DNA from: Macrotis lagotis
Taxonomy: Eukaryota; Chordata; Mammalia; Peramelemorphia; Peramelidae
Length of the DNA stretch: 64,000 nucleotides
Assembly: GCF_037893015.1 (NCBI RefSeq)
Contig: NC_133661.1
Location: 182,320,508 to 182,384,507 of the forward strand
Direction of reading: 5' to 3'
How positions within the stretch are numbered: position 1 is the first letter of the stretch; every line of letters starts with the position of its first letter. Below the pieces are notes generated by a model that saw only the letters and a program-made list of their open reading frames with translations, had not been told where the DNA came from and did not search any database. The position numbers were made by a program, and so were the translations under genes. Positions 43,341 to 54,174 of the stretch are shown here, one piece after another.

Positions 43341-45775
43341 GTACCCTTGGTGGGGGGGGGGGTGCATTAGATACTTAGGCACTCAGCAAATAGTTCTAGT
43401 CCCCACTGATGGTGGTCCATCAATTATACTGGATAGGATCCCTGTATCCTAGTTCTGGCTACATAGCCAGTCAAAAATACTCACATGACAGGAACAGGCA
43501 GGAAGAAGGGTCCTCTGTGTAAGATCTGAAAAATCGAAAGTTCAAGCCACCTTACCATTTCCCTGTTTGCGATGCCCAGCAAATAGACAACAGCATTTTT
43601 TGGAACGGTCCTTTGAACATTTCTCTATCTTTTCTGAAGAGGTATAAAGGATGTATTTACTTGCTCCCTTGTGCCACATAGTAATGTTTCAAAAACAACC
43701 AATATTAACTGATCATATACAATTCCATATGTACACTGAAAATCATATCCCAAAATATCAAGCTTTGCAGATTCAACAGAATAAAAACATTTTATAAAAT
43801 CTGCCAAAATATCTCTGCTTGCTTAGTCTTAGCTTATAGGATTTTTCTTAACCCACAAATAAAATAAAAATCAAAAAGGGAAAATAAATGGTTTCCAATC
43901 TCAGATATAAACCTGGTCCACTTTGAACTTTCCAGAATAGACAGTTTTCTCATAGGGAATTTGGGACAAGGTATCTACTAGATGTCATCACTTTCTCAGA
44001 TGAGAAAACTTTTCTGGTTGAAAACTACTCCAATTGATTTCTCTCAGTACTATTCTGTCAGTGCATTCAATAGGGGTCTGGATCAATCAAAAATGTACCT
44101 TTCTATACATCAAAATTCTCTAGGATGCTCTGGACTCTAGGCTATTTGCATAGAAGTCAATTTCCTCTGGGACTTTAATCCAAAGAATTACCCCCAAATT
44201 CCTCCCACAGATCCTAGCTACTTGCCTGGATAAGTCCAATAGTACAAGAAGAAAAGTAGGTTCACTTAGTGGAGTGGCAAAGATATCAATTACTTACAGA
44301 TTTTAGGTGCTGGTAGCTCACCTTAAGAAGCTGAAAGATATTTTGTTTTCACAAAAAGGCAAGTAATAGAGGTCTCTTTAAATACAAAAGAACAATAGAA
44401 ACATTTTCTTAGATTAGTGATTACAAATTTCTCTTTATTAAACTTAATATCAGTACTTATACAGGATTCAATAGTAAAAAAAGAATATATTAGTTTCCAC
44501 AGGATTCAATAATTCAAAAAGTAACAATATTTAAATAGTTAATTTAGCAACAAATGAAAAATCTGCAAAATTATACCAATGGAACTGTCTTGTAGAGGGA
44601 ACTAACACTAGGGGGAAAAATCAACTACACATTTATAGCCTAAAAAATGCCAAATTCCTCTAGGATCTTGCAGTTTAAAATATCTAAAATCTTGAAAAAA
44701 AAGTCTCAAAAAATTATATAGAAACAACAACAACAAAGTCTCTCCAAGAATCCCCACAAAAGTGAAGGGCCCAATTTAATCCTAGACAAGGACTCATATA
44801 TAACATTGATTATTCTAGACTCTCCCCTCTCTGGCCTCTGTTGCCTAAAGGTCAAGTTTATTCTATTTCATCCCTTCCCTAGGGTTCTCTTATACCCTTC
44901 AGAGAGACTGTAGGGTATTGAGACTCTGTCATTGACTTGAGTCCCTGCTGATAATGTTGTCTGGGATAGATTTTTCTGTACCCCAGTCCCATTTAACCAC
45001 TAAAAAGTACAATTAATTTACAAAAGAGTATTTACATAAGAATTCATAATAACATATACAAACTCTTTTTGACACTGGGATTTAATCCTTCTCCCTTATT
45101 CCCTACCCTTTGTACCGTCTCAGTTTCTGGGGAAGGGAAGAAGATTAGGCTGATAAATCAGCTTGGGTTCAATAGAGTATAGTCCTATTTCTGAGTCCAA
45201 AAGCTCCCCTCAAGATCAAGTCTCAGATACTTAGGCTTCTCTGGGTTTTTCTGCTCAGGTTGTAACATTCTGCTTGGAATCCTAATCACCATGGATCAGA
45301 CTTCGGGTTGAAGGGAATCATCACTAAAACTGAGAAAGACAAATAAGATAAAACAGAAGCAAACACCCACAGGTCCATTAATAAGGAACTGAGGGTAAAA
45401 AATAATGGGGGAGATGGAAGATTTATTTCCCCCTCCTGGTTCTGTTCATGGTTCCCATAATGTACTTTTCACCCTTTGGACAAAACAGGAAAGAGAATAT
45501 AGGAAAGAAAGAGTCTGTCTCAGTCTGGCCAATTTTAAAGCTGAAGCCTGTTTTGTCAATGGAGTGCATTCCCACCCAGGTAGTAGGAAATAGCAGGATA
45601 CTGAATGTCTCCCTGTGAGGAGATTTAGGCACTTGAAAGTCAAATCCCCTTATAACTTACAACTAAGAAGAACTTCCCCAGAAAAACTGAGTATAATCTT
45701 AGGCGGGGAAAGAAATTCACCTTTAGTGGAATAAAGGACTTTCAAACATTCCTGATTAAAAGACAAGAGCTAAGT
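43341..45775. other. AT-rich intergenic, possibly an old LTR or DNA element
   Basis: No gene. It opens with a G11 run (43351). Between 44390 and 45300 a 900 bp block lacks SINE or LINE wording. Its minus strand contains taagtttaataaagag, a poly(A)-signal-like phrase found in retroviral LTRs. That is too little to call. Confidence 0.25.
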
Positions 45776-45779
45776 AAAA

Positions 45780-46104
45780 GCTTTAAAAATTTATTTTTCC
45801 AACTACATGTAAAGATAGTTTTCAACGATCATTTTTTTAGTGGGTTTTTTTTTTGTAAAGCAAATGGAGTTGAGTGGCTTGCCCAAGGCGACACAACTAA
45901 GTAATTATTAAGTGTCTGAGACTGGATTTGAACCCAGGTACTGCTGACTCCAGGGCTGGTGCTTTATCCACTGCACCACCTAGCTGCCCCTCAACAATCA
46001 TTTTTTGTAAGATTTTGAGTACATTTTTCTCCCTCACTCTCTTCCCTATCCTTTCCCCTAACATAGATTATACATGTATAATTATGCTAAACATATTTCT
46101 TTTT
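45780..46104 (-). repeat. L1 3' tail, antisense, split by a SINE
   Basis: aatttatttttccaactaca to ttcaacgatcatttt, the SINE, then tcaacaatcattttttgtaa and gattttgagtacatttttct form an L1 3' UTR end. Confidence 0.65.
45838..45990 (-). repeat. WSINE1-like SINE, antisense
   Basis: A full copy. Flanks are tcaacgatcattttt (45822-45836) and tcaacaatcattttt (45991-46005), with one mismatch. Confidence 0.91.
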
Positions 46105-47265
46105 TTATTGATATTTTATTTTCCAATTACTTGTTTTGAAAGTTTTTCAACATTCATCCACTTGTCTATATGTTGCACAATTTTCTTCCATATTCCCTTC
46201 TCAACCTCCTCCCCTCAGTGGCAGTTTAGTGAATGTTGTACATGTACATTTGTGTTTATATGTTAAACATTTTAAAATTTTATTTATTTTTCCAGTTACA
46301 TGCAAAGAAAGGGTTTTTTTGCCTTGACTGCCATTGGACTTGTTTTTGTTTACTTTTTTTCCAATTGATATTTTATGTTTCCAATTACATGTTATGAAAG
46401 TTTTTCAACATTCATCCACTTGTATTTGCATAATTTTAAGCTACATAATTTCCTTCCACCCTCCTCCCCTCAGTGGTGAACAGTCTGGTGAATATTGTAT
46501 ATACACATTTGTGTTTAACATGTTTACATATTAGTCATTTTCTGTATGAGGAATTAAGATTAAGGGAAAAGAAAGAAAATCATGAAATAGGAAAGAAAAA
46601 CATAAGAGAAATTTTAAAAAAGTGAATGTAGTGTTCATTCAGATTCTATAGGGGTTTTTTTTTGGTTTTGTTTTGTTTTGTTTTTTCCTCTGGATGTGTA
46701 TAGCATTGTCCATAGCAGGTCTTCTAGGGTTGTCCTAGCTCTCTTGAATTGTTGAGAGGAGGTGTATCCATCAAGTTGATCAATTGTTGTAGTTAACGTG
46801 TACAATGTTCATTCCATTCCCTTCATTTAGCATCAATTCCTGTAATTTGTTCCATAGTTCTCTAGAGTCTCACCATTTATGGTTTCTTAAAGAACAATAG
46901 TACTCTATAACATTCATACAAAATAACTTGTTCAGTCATTCCCCAGTTGATGGTCATCCCCTCAATTTCCAAATCTTTGCCACAAGAAAAAGAGTTTCTA
47001 AAATATTTTGGAACATGTAGGACTTTTCCCATTTTTTATAATTACTTCTGGATATAGGCCTGGTATTAGTATTGAGGGACAAAGGGTATGATCAGTTTTA
47101 TTGTTCTTTGGGCATAGTACCATATTGCTCTCCAGAATGGATGGATCAGTTCACAACTCCACCAAAAATGCATTAACATCCCAATCTTTCCACAATCTTT
47201 ACAACATTGATCATTTTCCCTTTTTTTCATTTTCCCTTTTTTTAAAAGAGTTTTAAACAATCATT
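46105..47265 (-). repeat. Two overlapping L1 3' ends, antisense
   Basis: 46105-46290 and 46355-46550 are two copies of the same L1 3' terminus in the same orientation (ttgatattttatgtttccaa; gaaagtttttcaacattcat). After the second, minus-strand ORF2 C-terminal text runs to 47265: CCKDCGKIGMLMHFWWSCEL, then IHPFWRAIWYYAQRTIKLI. ORF2 is broken. Confidence 0.87.
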
Positions 47266-47274
47266 TTTTATTTA

Positions 47275-47760
47275 TTTACAAATTACTAAAATAGTCTTCT
47301 TGTAAGAAGAAACATAATGCCCCTGTTCCCCACAAAAATAGAAAACCTCATGAAAAATAGATTGAGAGAAAAAGAAAAAGAAAACCATACTTCATTCTGT
47401 GTTCAGATACCATCAGCTCTGTCTCTGGGATGGATTGCAGTCTTTATCATGCCCATCAGAGAGGTTGCTTCAATAATTTTCCCTACAATTGCTATTGCTA
47501 ATTGTATTTCCTTCCATCCATTTTCTCTCTCTTTTCATTTCATCCCTTCTTAAAAGTGGGTTGTGGGGCAGCCAAGTGGTGCAGCAGACAGAACATCAGC
47601 CTTGGAGCCAGGAGGACCTAAGCCCAAATTCCACCTCAGACACCCAACAACCACCTAGCTGCATGGACTGGGCAGTTCACCCAATCCCACCATCTTGTAA
47701 AAAAACAAAAAAGTGTGTTATATCTGACTGTCCTCTCCCACAATCTTCCCTCTTCTCTTT
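47275..47760 (-). repeat. HAL1/L1-subfamily 3' end, antisense, second copy
   Basis: It aligns by eye with 31735-32640: gtcttcttgtaagaagaaac, tcagataccatcagctctgt, gggatggattgcagtcttta and ttttctctctcttttcattt. It contains a SINE-like module at the same internal position (47565-47703). Confidence 0.72.
47565..47703 (+). repeat. SINE-like module in the L1-subfamily 3' end
   Basis: ggggcagccaagtggtgcag, ccttggagccaggaggacct, aacaaccacctagctgcatg. It has the same position and orientation as 32444-32600 in the related copy. Confidence 0.75.
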
Positions 47761-48060
47761 TTTAAAACTAAAAATTTTTCAAAATTTATTTTCATCCATT
47801 GTACATGCATATTTCCAAGTCACAACAATTCCCTCCACCCTCACTTCCCATCCCCTTCCCCTCAGCAGGGAATAGTCTAGTTAGCATTTTACATATAGGT
47901 TTTGTTAAATATGTTTGCAAATTAGTAATTTTTGGCATGAAGAATCAGGATTAAGGGAAAGAATACTTAAGAGATAATTTTTTATAAAGTGTTCATCAGA
48001 TTCGGAAAGGTTTTTTTTTTCTGTGTGCTTTGCCTTGTTTTGTTGTTCTTCCTCTGGTTG

Positions 48061-48114
48061 GGGATAATATAGTCCCATAACCAGTCAGGGATAATATAGT
48101 CCCATAACTAGTCA
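48061..48114. repeat. 27 bp tandem duplication
   Basis: gggataatatagtcccataa plus ccagtca is followed immediately by a second copy with one base changed (ctagtca). It is a recent slippage or duplication inside L1. Confidence 0.95.
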
Positions 48115-48798
48115 AGTACAGTTGTCCTAGCTCTCTGGACTGCTGAGAGGAGCAGGTTGTTCATATCATAATGTTGTTGTTGATATGTGCATTGTTCTCT
48201 TGGTTCTACTCTCTTCGCTCAGCATCAGATATTCCATGCTTCTCTAGAGTCCAACCATTTATGGTTTCTTATAGAACAACAGTATTCCATAGTATTCATG
48301 TATCATATCTTGTTTGGTCATTCCCAACTGATGGGCATCCCTCAATTTCCAATTCTTTGCCACTACAAAAAGAGCTGCTATGAATATTTATCAAATGGAG
48401 AATGACTTGTGACCTTATAATTTTGATGTCATTTTCTCTATATTTTAGAAATGAGACCTTTATCAGAACTCCTAGTTGTAAAGATTGTTTCCCAGCTTTC
48501 TGCTTTCCTGCTAATTTTGGCAGCATTGATTTTATTAATTAGTGCAAAAATTTTAATTTAATATAGTCAAAATCATTCATTTTGCAATTTATAATGTACT
48601 CTAATTCTTGTTTTGTCATAAATTTATCCCTTTTCCATAGTTCAGATAGAATATTTTTTGGTTTATTAATTTATCTATGGTTTTGCTCTTTATGTCTAAA
48701 TCCTGTACCCAATTTGACCTTATTTTGATATAGGGTGTGAGATGTGGATCTATGCCTAGTTTTTGTCATACTATTTTCCAGTTTTCCCAATAATTTTT

Positions 48799-48937
48799 TT
48801 TTGCAAGGCAATGGGGTTAAGTGGCTTGCCCAAGGTCACACAGCTAAGTAATTATTAAGTGTCTGAGGCCAGCTTTAAACTCAGATCCTCCTGACTACAG
48901 GGCTGGTGTTCTATCCACTGTGCCACCTAGCTGCCCC
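48799..48937 (-). repeat. WSINE1-like SINE in L1, with 16 bp duplication
   Basis: The copy is flanked by tttcccaataattttt at 48783-48798 and 48938-48953. L1 sequence continues on both sides. Confidence 0.94.
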
Positions 48938-49395
48938 TTTCCCAATAATTTTTGTTAAATAGTGAGTTCTTATCCCAGAGGTTGATGTCTTTGGGTTTGT
49001 CAACAGTAGATTGCTGTAGTCATTTACTGCTGTTTCTTTTAACCTATCCTAATCCACCCATCCATTACTCTATTTCTTAACTAGTACCAGGCAGTTTTGG
49101 CGACTGCTACTTTATAGTATAGTATAGTTTTAGATCTGGTAGAGCTAGGCCACCTTCCTTTACATTTTTTTTCCTTTGCTATTCTTGCCCTTTTGTTTCT
49201 CCAGATGAATTCTGTTACTTGTTTTTCTAGCTCAGGAAAGTAGTTATTTGGTAGTTTGATTGGTATGGATCTTCCCTCTTCTCTATCACCTACACCACCC
49301 CCTTCCCCTCCTCCTGAACTCTTTCTACCATCTCCTTTTTTTTTTTCCTCTAGGGTAAAATAGATTTCTAAGTGTGTATAATTCAACAATCATTT

Positions 49396-49580
49396 TTGTA
49401 AGGTTTTGAGCTGAGTAGAAACTTTGAAATGTAAAAACAGAACTCAAGAGAAACCTAAAAAGGTTATTGATTGGAGGAAAGGCTAAAAATCTTGTAGGGA
49501 AAGAAGAACCTCCCCAACTTCCAAGAAAATGAGGTAGTTAAATAAGGGAAAGGAAAAGAGAATATGCATTTCCTCTTTTA
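49396..49580. other. Intergenic, nothing recognised
   Basis: Short unassigned stretch. Confidence 0.3.
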
Positions 49581-49582
49581 CA

Positions 49583-49755
49583 CTTTTTTCATTTGATCCT
49601 CACAACTCTAAGAGGGAACTGCATTTATTTTCTCCATTTTACAGTTGTAGAAACTGAGGTAAATATAGGTTAAATGACTTGACCAGGACCACATAACTAA
49701 TAAGTGCTGAGTCAAATTTAAACTTAGGTCTTCCTGACCCAGCATTATCGCTATT
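49583..49755 (-). repeat. MIR, antisense
   Basis: catttgatcctcacaactct, ccattttacagttgtagaaa, ctgaggtaaatataggttaa. Diverged MIR in reverse. Confidence 0.68.
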
Positions 49756-50084
49756 ATAGCATCAGTTGCCTCAAAAATAAACAAAACCTTTTCTTCTATA
49801 ACAAAAACAGAGGACCTGAGAATGGATTGGCTTTGTTCTGAGTAGAAAGAGAACAAAGCACAAAAGAAATACACTAGTATGGTTTGGAAAGGAAGAGGAA
49901 AGGGGTAGATATTTTTCTCATAATTGAGTTGTGAGGGGGAAAAAAAGGAGGAACAAAGATGGAGGGAGGAATTGGGAGTATCTTCACTTTGATGTTATAT
50001 TAGAGAGAATGACTGAGAAGAATTTATATTAATTAGGCACAGAGTTTAGTGGGGATTGAGGCTATCAGAAAAAAATTAAAAACT

Positions 50085-50224
50085 CCTTTTTTTTTCCTAT
50101 AAGGCTACTGTATTAAGTGACTTGCTCAAGGTCACACAGTGTCAAGTATCTAAGGCTGGATTTGAACTAAGATTTGCCTGACTCCAGGGCCCATTTCTAT
50201 TCTCTCCACCACCTAGCTGCCCCG
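50085..50224 (-). repeat. WSINE1-like SINE, antisense, diverged
   Basis: aggctactgtattaagtgac, ttgctcaaggtcacacagtg, ctccaccacctagctgcccc. It is older than most copies. Confidence 0.82.
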
Positions 50225-50387
50225 CAAACCTCCCTCTTAACTGAAAGTAGAATCAAACACACATAGAGTTTGGTGAAGAAACTGGGAAGCAGATGAGAAC
50301 TGGGGAGTCAAATTAAGAAGGAGGATAATACTTAGTGGAAAATAGTCATAAGCAAAACAAACTTTCCTGTCTTAAAAGGAGAATTTG

Positions 50388-50547
50388 GGGTGGCTAGGTG
50401 GTGCAATGGACAGAGCACCGGTCCTGGAGTCAGGAGTACCTGAGTTCAAATCCGGCCTCAGACATTTAATAATTACCTAGCTGTGGCCTTGGACAAGCCA
50501 CTTAACCCCATTGCCTTGCAAAAAAAAAAAATCTAAAAAAAAAAAGG
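50388..50547 (+). repeat. WSINE1-like SINE
   Basis: ggggtggctaggtggtgcaa, accggtcctggagtcaggag, ttaaccccattgccttgc and a long mixed A tail. Confidence 0.94.
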
Positions 50548-50569
50548 AGAATTAATAAGAGGAAAGAAA

Positions 50570-50970
50570 AGCAAAGATGAATGGTGGAATAAATTTGGTT
50601 ACAAGCGTATAATGGTATATTACTGAACTGTAAGAAATGACAAAAAGAGACATTAGAGAATCCTGGCAATTCGAAACTGATGCAGAATGAAGTCAGTTTA
50701 ACTGGAAGAATAATTTATATAATGACAATAATATTATAAACAAAAACAATATTGAAAGACTTAAAAACTCAGATCAAGGCAAAGACTAACCCTATCTATT
50801 TCCAGATTCCAAATTGCAGAAAGAAACATACATTTTTGGATATAGCCACTATTAGGGTTTTGTTTTGCTAGATAATGCTTTATCACAAAGGTTTCTTTTT
50901 TTCCCTGTTTTTATTTGGGAAGGGGTTATCTATGGTGATGCAAAAATAGAGGAAAAAAAAGAGAATTCTT
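50570..50970 (+). repeat. L1 ORF2 C-terminal fragment, sense
   Basis: Plus-strand text resembles the end of ORF2 (EWWNKFGYKRIMVYY-like near 50585), then decayed 3' UTR (ccagattccaaattgcagaa). Truncated at both ends. Confidence 0.6.
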
Positions 50971-51054
50971 TGGAAATCTTGTTAAAGTGTACAAAGTACT
51001 ACAGAAAAAAGCACAGATTAAGTAGGAGAGTAAAAGTAACCAATAGAATATAGT

Positions 51055-51235
51055 ATTATAGCTGATATTTGCAAAGCACTTACTATGTTGCAGGTACTAC
51101 TAAATGCTTTAAAATTATTTCATTCGATCCTCACAACAACCCTGGGAGGTAGGTGTTATAATTATCTTCATATTTTCAGATGGGGAAACTGAGGCAGGCA
51201 GAGGTGAAATGATTTGTCCAGGGTCAGAGAGAAAG
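51055..51235 (-). repeat. MIR, antisense
   Basis: tgcaaagcacttactatgtt, cgatcctcacaacaaccctg, gatggggaaactgaggcagg. Confidence 0.78.
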
Positions 51236-51304
51236 TTTCACCTATAATCTTTTTTTTGTGTTCTACTTCACATGTGGAAATCCACAGGGTTGGGTGGGGA
51301 GGGG

Positions 51305-51465
51305 GTTATTAAGCTAACTCTCTCATTTTACAGATAAAGAAACTGAGGCTCATAGATCAAATGACTTGACAATGATCATACTGATATCGTAATAAGTGGC
51401 AGTGGTGGGTTATGAATCCAGGGTACCTGTCAACTATTATATCCACTAAGTCATGTTGCCTAATA
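51305..51465 (-). repeat. MIR, antisense
   Basis: ctctctcattttacagataa, agaaactgaggctcatagat, aagtggcagtggtgggttat. Confidence 0.68.
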
Positions 51466-51539
51466 TTATAACATCAATTATTTCAAACCAACTTAATTTT
51501 CTTTTCCCCTTCCATTAATGTCAGCAAACATGGTTTTTA

Positions 51540-51960
51540 GGGGAAAGAACTGTTGATTCCATGATTCTAAGTTCCTGTAAGCAGAGGGATTTTGGCAATC
51601 GTGATGGAGGGGGATAAGGGGTTAGAGAGTCCTGTTGCATGAAACCAGGAAGTGCAAAGTGAAAAGGGCCCATGAGGTTGTCCTAGAGTCCCCTGAGAAA
51701 GAAAGCACTATGGAGAGGTGATTGTGGAGAGGAAGGTTCTTGAGTTCCAAAAGAGGAAGTGGACACAGAAGAGAAGCAGTGGAGCTAATGCTACTGCTAA
51801 GGAAGGGGGAAACCAGGCCAGGGGTAGAGATCTCAGGGTCCTGGTGAAGGGTCCTGGCACCCTCCTGAAAAGGAGGTAGCAGAAGGAAAGGTGTTCCAGA
51901 GACAGGACAATGCCATTATCCTCTGAAAGTTGTGGTCTCCAGGTCATGACAAGAAAATAA
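51540..51960. promoter_or_regulatory. Candidate upstream CEBPE enhancer (~2.4 kb before the ATG)
   Basis: A repeat-free island with two strong PU.1/ETS matches (aggaagtg at 51647-51654 and aagaggaagtgg at 51751-51762). It also has C/EBP-like ttggcaatc (51592-51600) and gttgcatgaa (51634-51643), and a RUNX core tgtggt (51931-51936). This combination is typical of myeloid enhancers. It is a motif-based inference only. Confidence 0.35.
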
Positions 51961-52054
51961 GAAACAGACAGATTAAAGCAAAGTTTTTAGTACTATTAGA
52001 GCAAGGGCAAGAGCTTCTCTGGTGCATTAAGTCTGAACTCAGTCAGGATCTGAC

Positions 52055-52555
52055 ATAATTCAATTTACTTCAACAGGCATTTATTAAATACCTTCTATGG
52101 ACTAGACACTATGTGAGGTTTATGGGAGAAATGAAAACAATAATGAAACAGATTCTCCCTTCAAGGAACTTACATTCTCACAAACAGATATAACATGTAT
52201 GTAAGGAAAATGAGAAAAGTTACTGGGGTGGAGTGGGGAAATAAAGGAAAGTTAATTGAAGAAGGAAGTATCCTAGCTGAGCCTTGAAGAAAGATGGAGA
52301 TATGAAGATCAGTTTTCCACAAAGGAATTAGCTATAAAAATCATGTAAAGAATGGAAAGGAGGCTTGGAGTCAGAAGGAGCCAGAACCCTAAATGGCACA
52401 CTGTTTATATTTTATGCTAGAGGCAACAGGAATGCCTCAAGATATTGGAGTGAGAGAGTAACATTGTCAGCCCTGGTTAGACCTTACAAAGTGGATTCAT
52501 CCAGAGGATGAATTAGGGAGAGAGAGAGAGAGAGACCTATTGCTAAATTCAGGCA
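52055..52555 (-). repeat. L2 3' region, antisense
   Basis: tttattaaataccttctatg, cttcaaggaacttacattct, gccagaaccctaaatggcac and aggatgaattagggagagag. It ends in a (GA)n tract at 52518-52535. Confidence 0.75.
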
Positions 52556-52579
52556 GGATCATAGAATTTAAAGTGCGAT

Positions 52580-52839
52580 AGATCCATGACAATTCTAAAG
52601 GACTCATGATGAAAAATGTTATCCCATCTCCAAAGAGAGAATTGCTGAGCTCTGAATGCAGATTGAAGCATATTTTTTCACTTCATTTTTCTTGCTATTT
52701 TTGGTAACATAGCTAACATTTTGAAAATGTTTTGCATGATTTCATATGTATAATGGATCACATATCTTGCCTTTTCAATAAGTAGGGAAGGAAGAGAAGG
52801 GAGAAAGAGAATTTGAAACTGAAAATAAAAACTTCTAAA

Positions 52840-52840
<1 letters not shown>
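52580..52840 (+). repeat. L1 3' UTR end, sense
   Basis: ttctaaaggactcatgatga through gaatttgaaactgaaaataa and aaacttc, the terminus of a marsupial L1 family. It is followed by an AAT repeat. Confidence 0.65.
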
Positions 52841-52871
<31 letters not shown>

Positions 52872-52872
52872 G
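52836..52872. repeat. (AAT)n microsatellite
   Basis: Trinucleotide repeat grown from the preceding L1 poly(A) tail. Confidence 0.93.
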
Positions 52873-52924
52873 AGACCGGTAAATCCAACTCCCTCATTTT
52901 AGAGATAAGGAAACAGGTGGCAGA

Positions 52925-53178
52925 GTTGGTATTTGAACCCAGGTCAGCTAGGTGACATAGTGGATAATATGCCAGACCTTGGAGGTTGAAAGACTGACTT
53001 TTTGGGTTCAAATCTGACTTCTGATACTTCCTAGCTGTGTGACCCTGGGTAAGTCACTTAATCCTGTTTGCTTCAGTTTCCCCATCTGTAAAATGAGTTG
53101 GAGAAGGAAATGGCAAACTACTACAGTATCTTTGACAGTAAATCCCCAAATGATGTTACAAAGAATAACAAAACTTTT
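52925..53178 (+). repeat. Older SINE
   Basis: aggtcagctaggtgacatag, tgtgaccctgggtaagtcac, tggagaaggaaatggcaaac, ttacaaagaataacaaaac. Confidence 0.8.
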
Positions 53179-53389
53179 GTCTACAAATCCAGGGCTCTTT
53201 TCCCTGTTCCAGTTATCCTACTTCGAGGAGTAGTTGTGCAAACATTTGGTCACTCTATTAACTTCACAATAAAGTAGTATTCAATACTTCTGGTCAGCAG
53301 TCTCAGGCACCCTGTGAAATGAATCAGCCGCTTCTTTCCTAATCCATCACTTCCCTTCCCTCCACTACCCGGCTGTCTTACCCTATTTT

Positions 53390-54174
53390 GCTTTGCTCCA
53401 GGAGATTGTCTGGGGGGGGATTTCTAAGGGGGGGCAGGTGCTACCCCTGAGATAGGTGGAGCCCAGGATGAAAGGGGCAGAACTATGTCTAGGGTGGAGC
53501 TCAGGCTAGTCTAGGGGTCTGCCAACAAAGGGTTTTCACTGTTCCCCTAGGAGCTGAAACCTCTTTCTACTAAAAGCAATTTGGGAACAGAGGAAGAGAC
53601 AAGGTAACTTGAAAGTGGGACTCAGGATCTAATGGGAGGGAGTGGGGTGTAAGGGTGAGGGGCTCTACTTGGAGAAGCACCAACACTCATCAATGCCAGG
53701 ACCCTGATGTCCCCCTTACTCACCAGGTGGAGTAGAAGAGAGAGCACCAGCAAAAAAGAGTGACAATTTCAGCTGCCAAACAGACCAAGGACCTCATTTG
53801 GTGAAGATCAACTACCTACTCTCAAATTCCTTCATTCAGGATTCACCTTGTCCCCCCTTGGCTAGCCTTCCCTTCTCCCTCCCCACCACCAACATTGCAC
53901 CAGGGAGAGAAGGGGGGAAAAGGGAAGAGGAGAGCTACTGACCGCAGCAGAAAGGAAAAGGAAGCAGCACAAAGGAGGGAGGAGAGAGGCCACAAAAGAG
54001 TAGGGGAGAAGAAGAGAGAAGGCAGGAGCCAGGAGAGGGGAAGATCCAGAGGGAGAGGAGGTGATAGAGTTGAGAAGGAGCAAGAGGGCAGAGGATAAGC
54101 CAGACACCCAGAGGGGGATTCCCCGGACAGGGTGTGTGGCCAGAGGGCGGGGAGTAGAGGGAGGCCGCTAGGTC
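53390..54174 (+). promoter_or_regulatory. CEBPE: CEBPE promoter and 5' leader
   Basis: About 780 bp of repeat-free sequence precede the CEBPE ATG. The last 300 bp are strongly purine-rich (GGA/GAG runs). No TATA box is evident; gggcgg (54145-54150) is a GC box 25 bp before the ATG. Myeloid-type motifs are a RUNX core accgca (53941-53946), an ETS/PU.1-like aaaaggaagc (53956-53965) and a kappa-B palindrome (54113-54124). The transcription start is not defined by sequence alone. Confidence 0.6.
54113..54124 (+). promoter_or_regulatory. Consensus kappa-B site just upstream of CEBPE ATG
   Basis: gggggattcccc contains GGGGATTCCC, a full match to the GGGRNWYYCC NF-kappa-B consensus, 50 bp before the start codon. 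It is probably in the 5' UTR or core promoter. It could link CEBPE to inflammatory signalling. Occupancy is unknown. Confidence 0.45.

Larger units (their letters stand above)
47762..49395 (-). repeat. L1 ORF2 3' half and 3' UTR, antisense, split by a SINE
   Basis: Minus-strand ORF2 text at 49260-49085 reads IPIKLPNNYFPELEKQVTEF, then IWRNKRARIAKEKK and VAVAKTAWY, the L1 region after the RT domain. The C-terminus and 3' UTR occupy 48580-47762. Frames are interrupted. A 27 bp tandem duplication lies at 48061-48114. Confidence 0.9.

Noticed and set aside
44390-45300. Endogenous retroviral LTR
   Set aside because: Only a poly(A)-signal-like phrase supports it. No paired TG..CA ends, primer-binding site or gag/pol/env text was seen.
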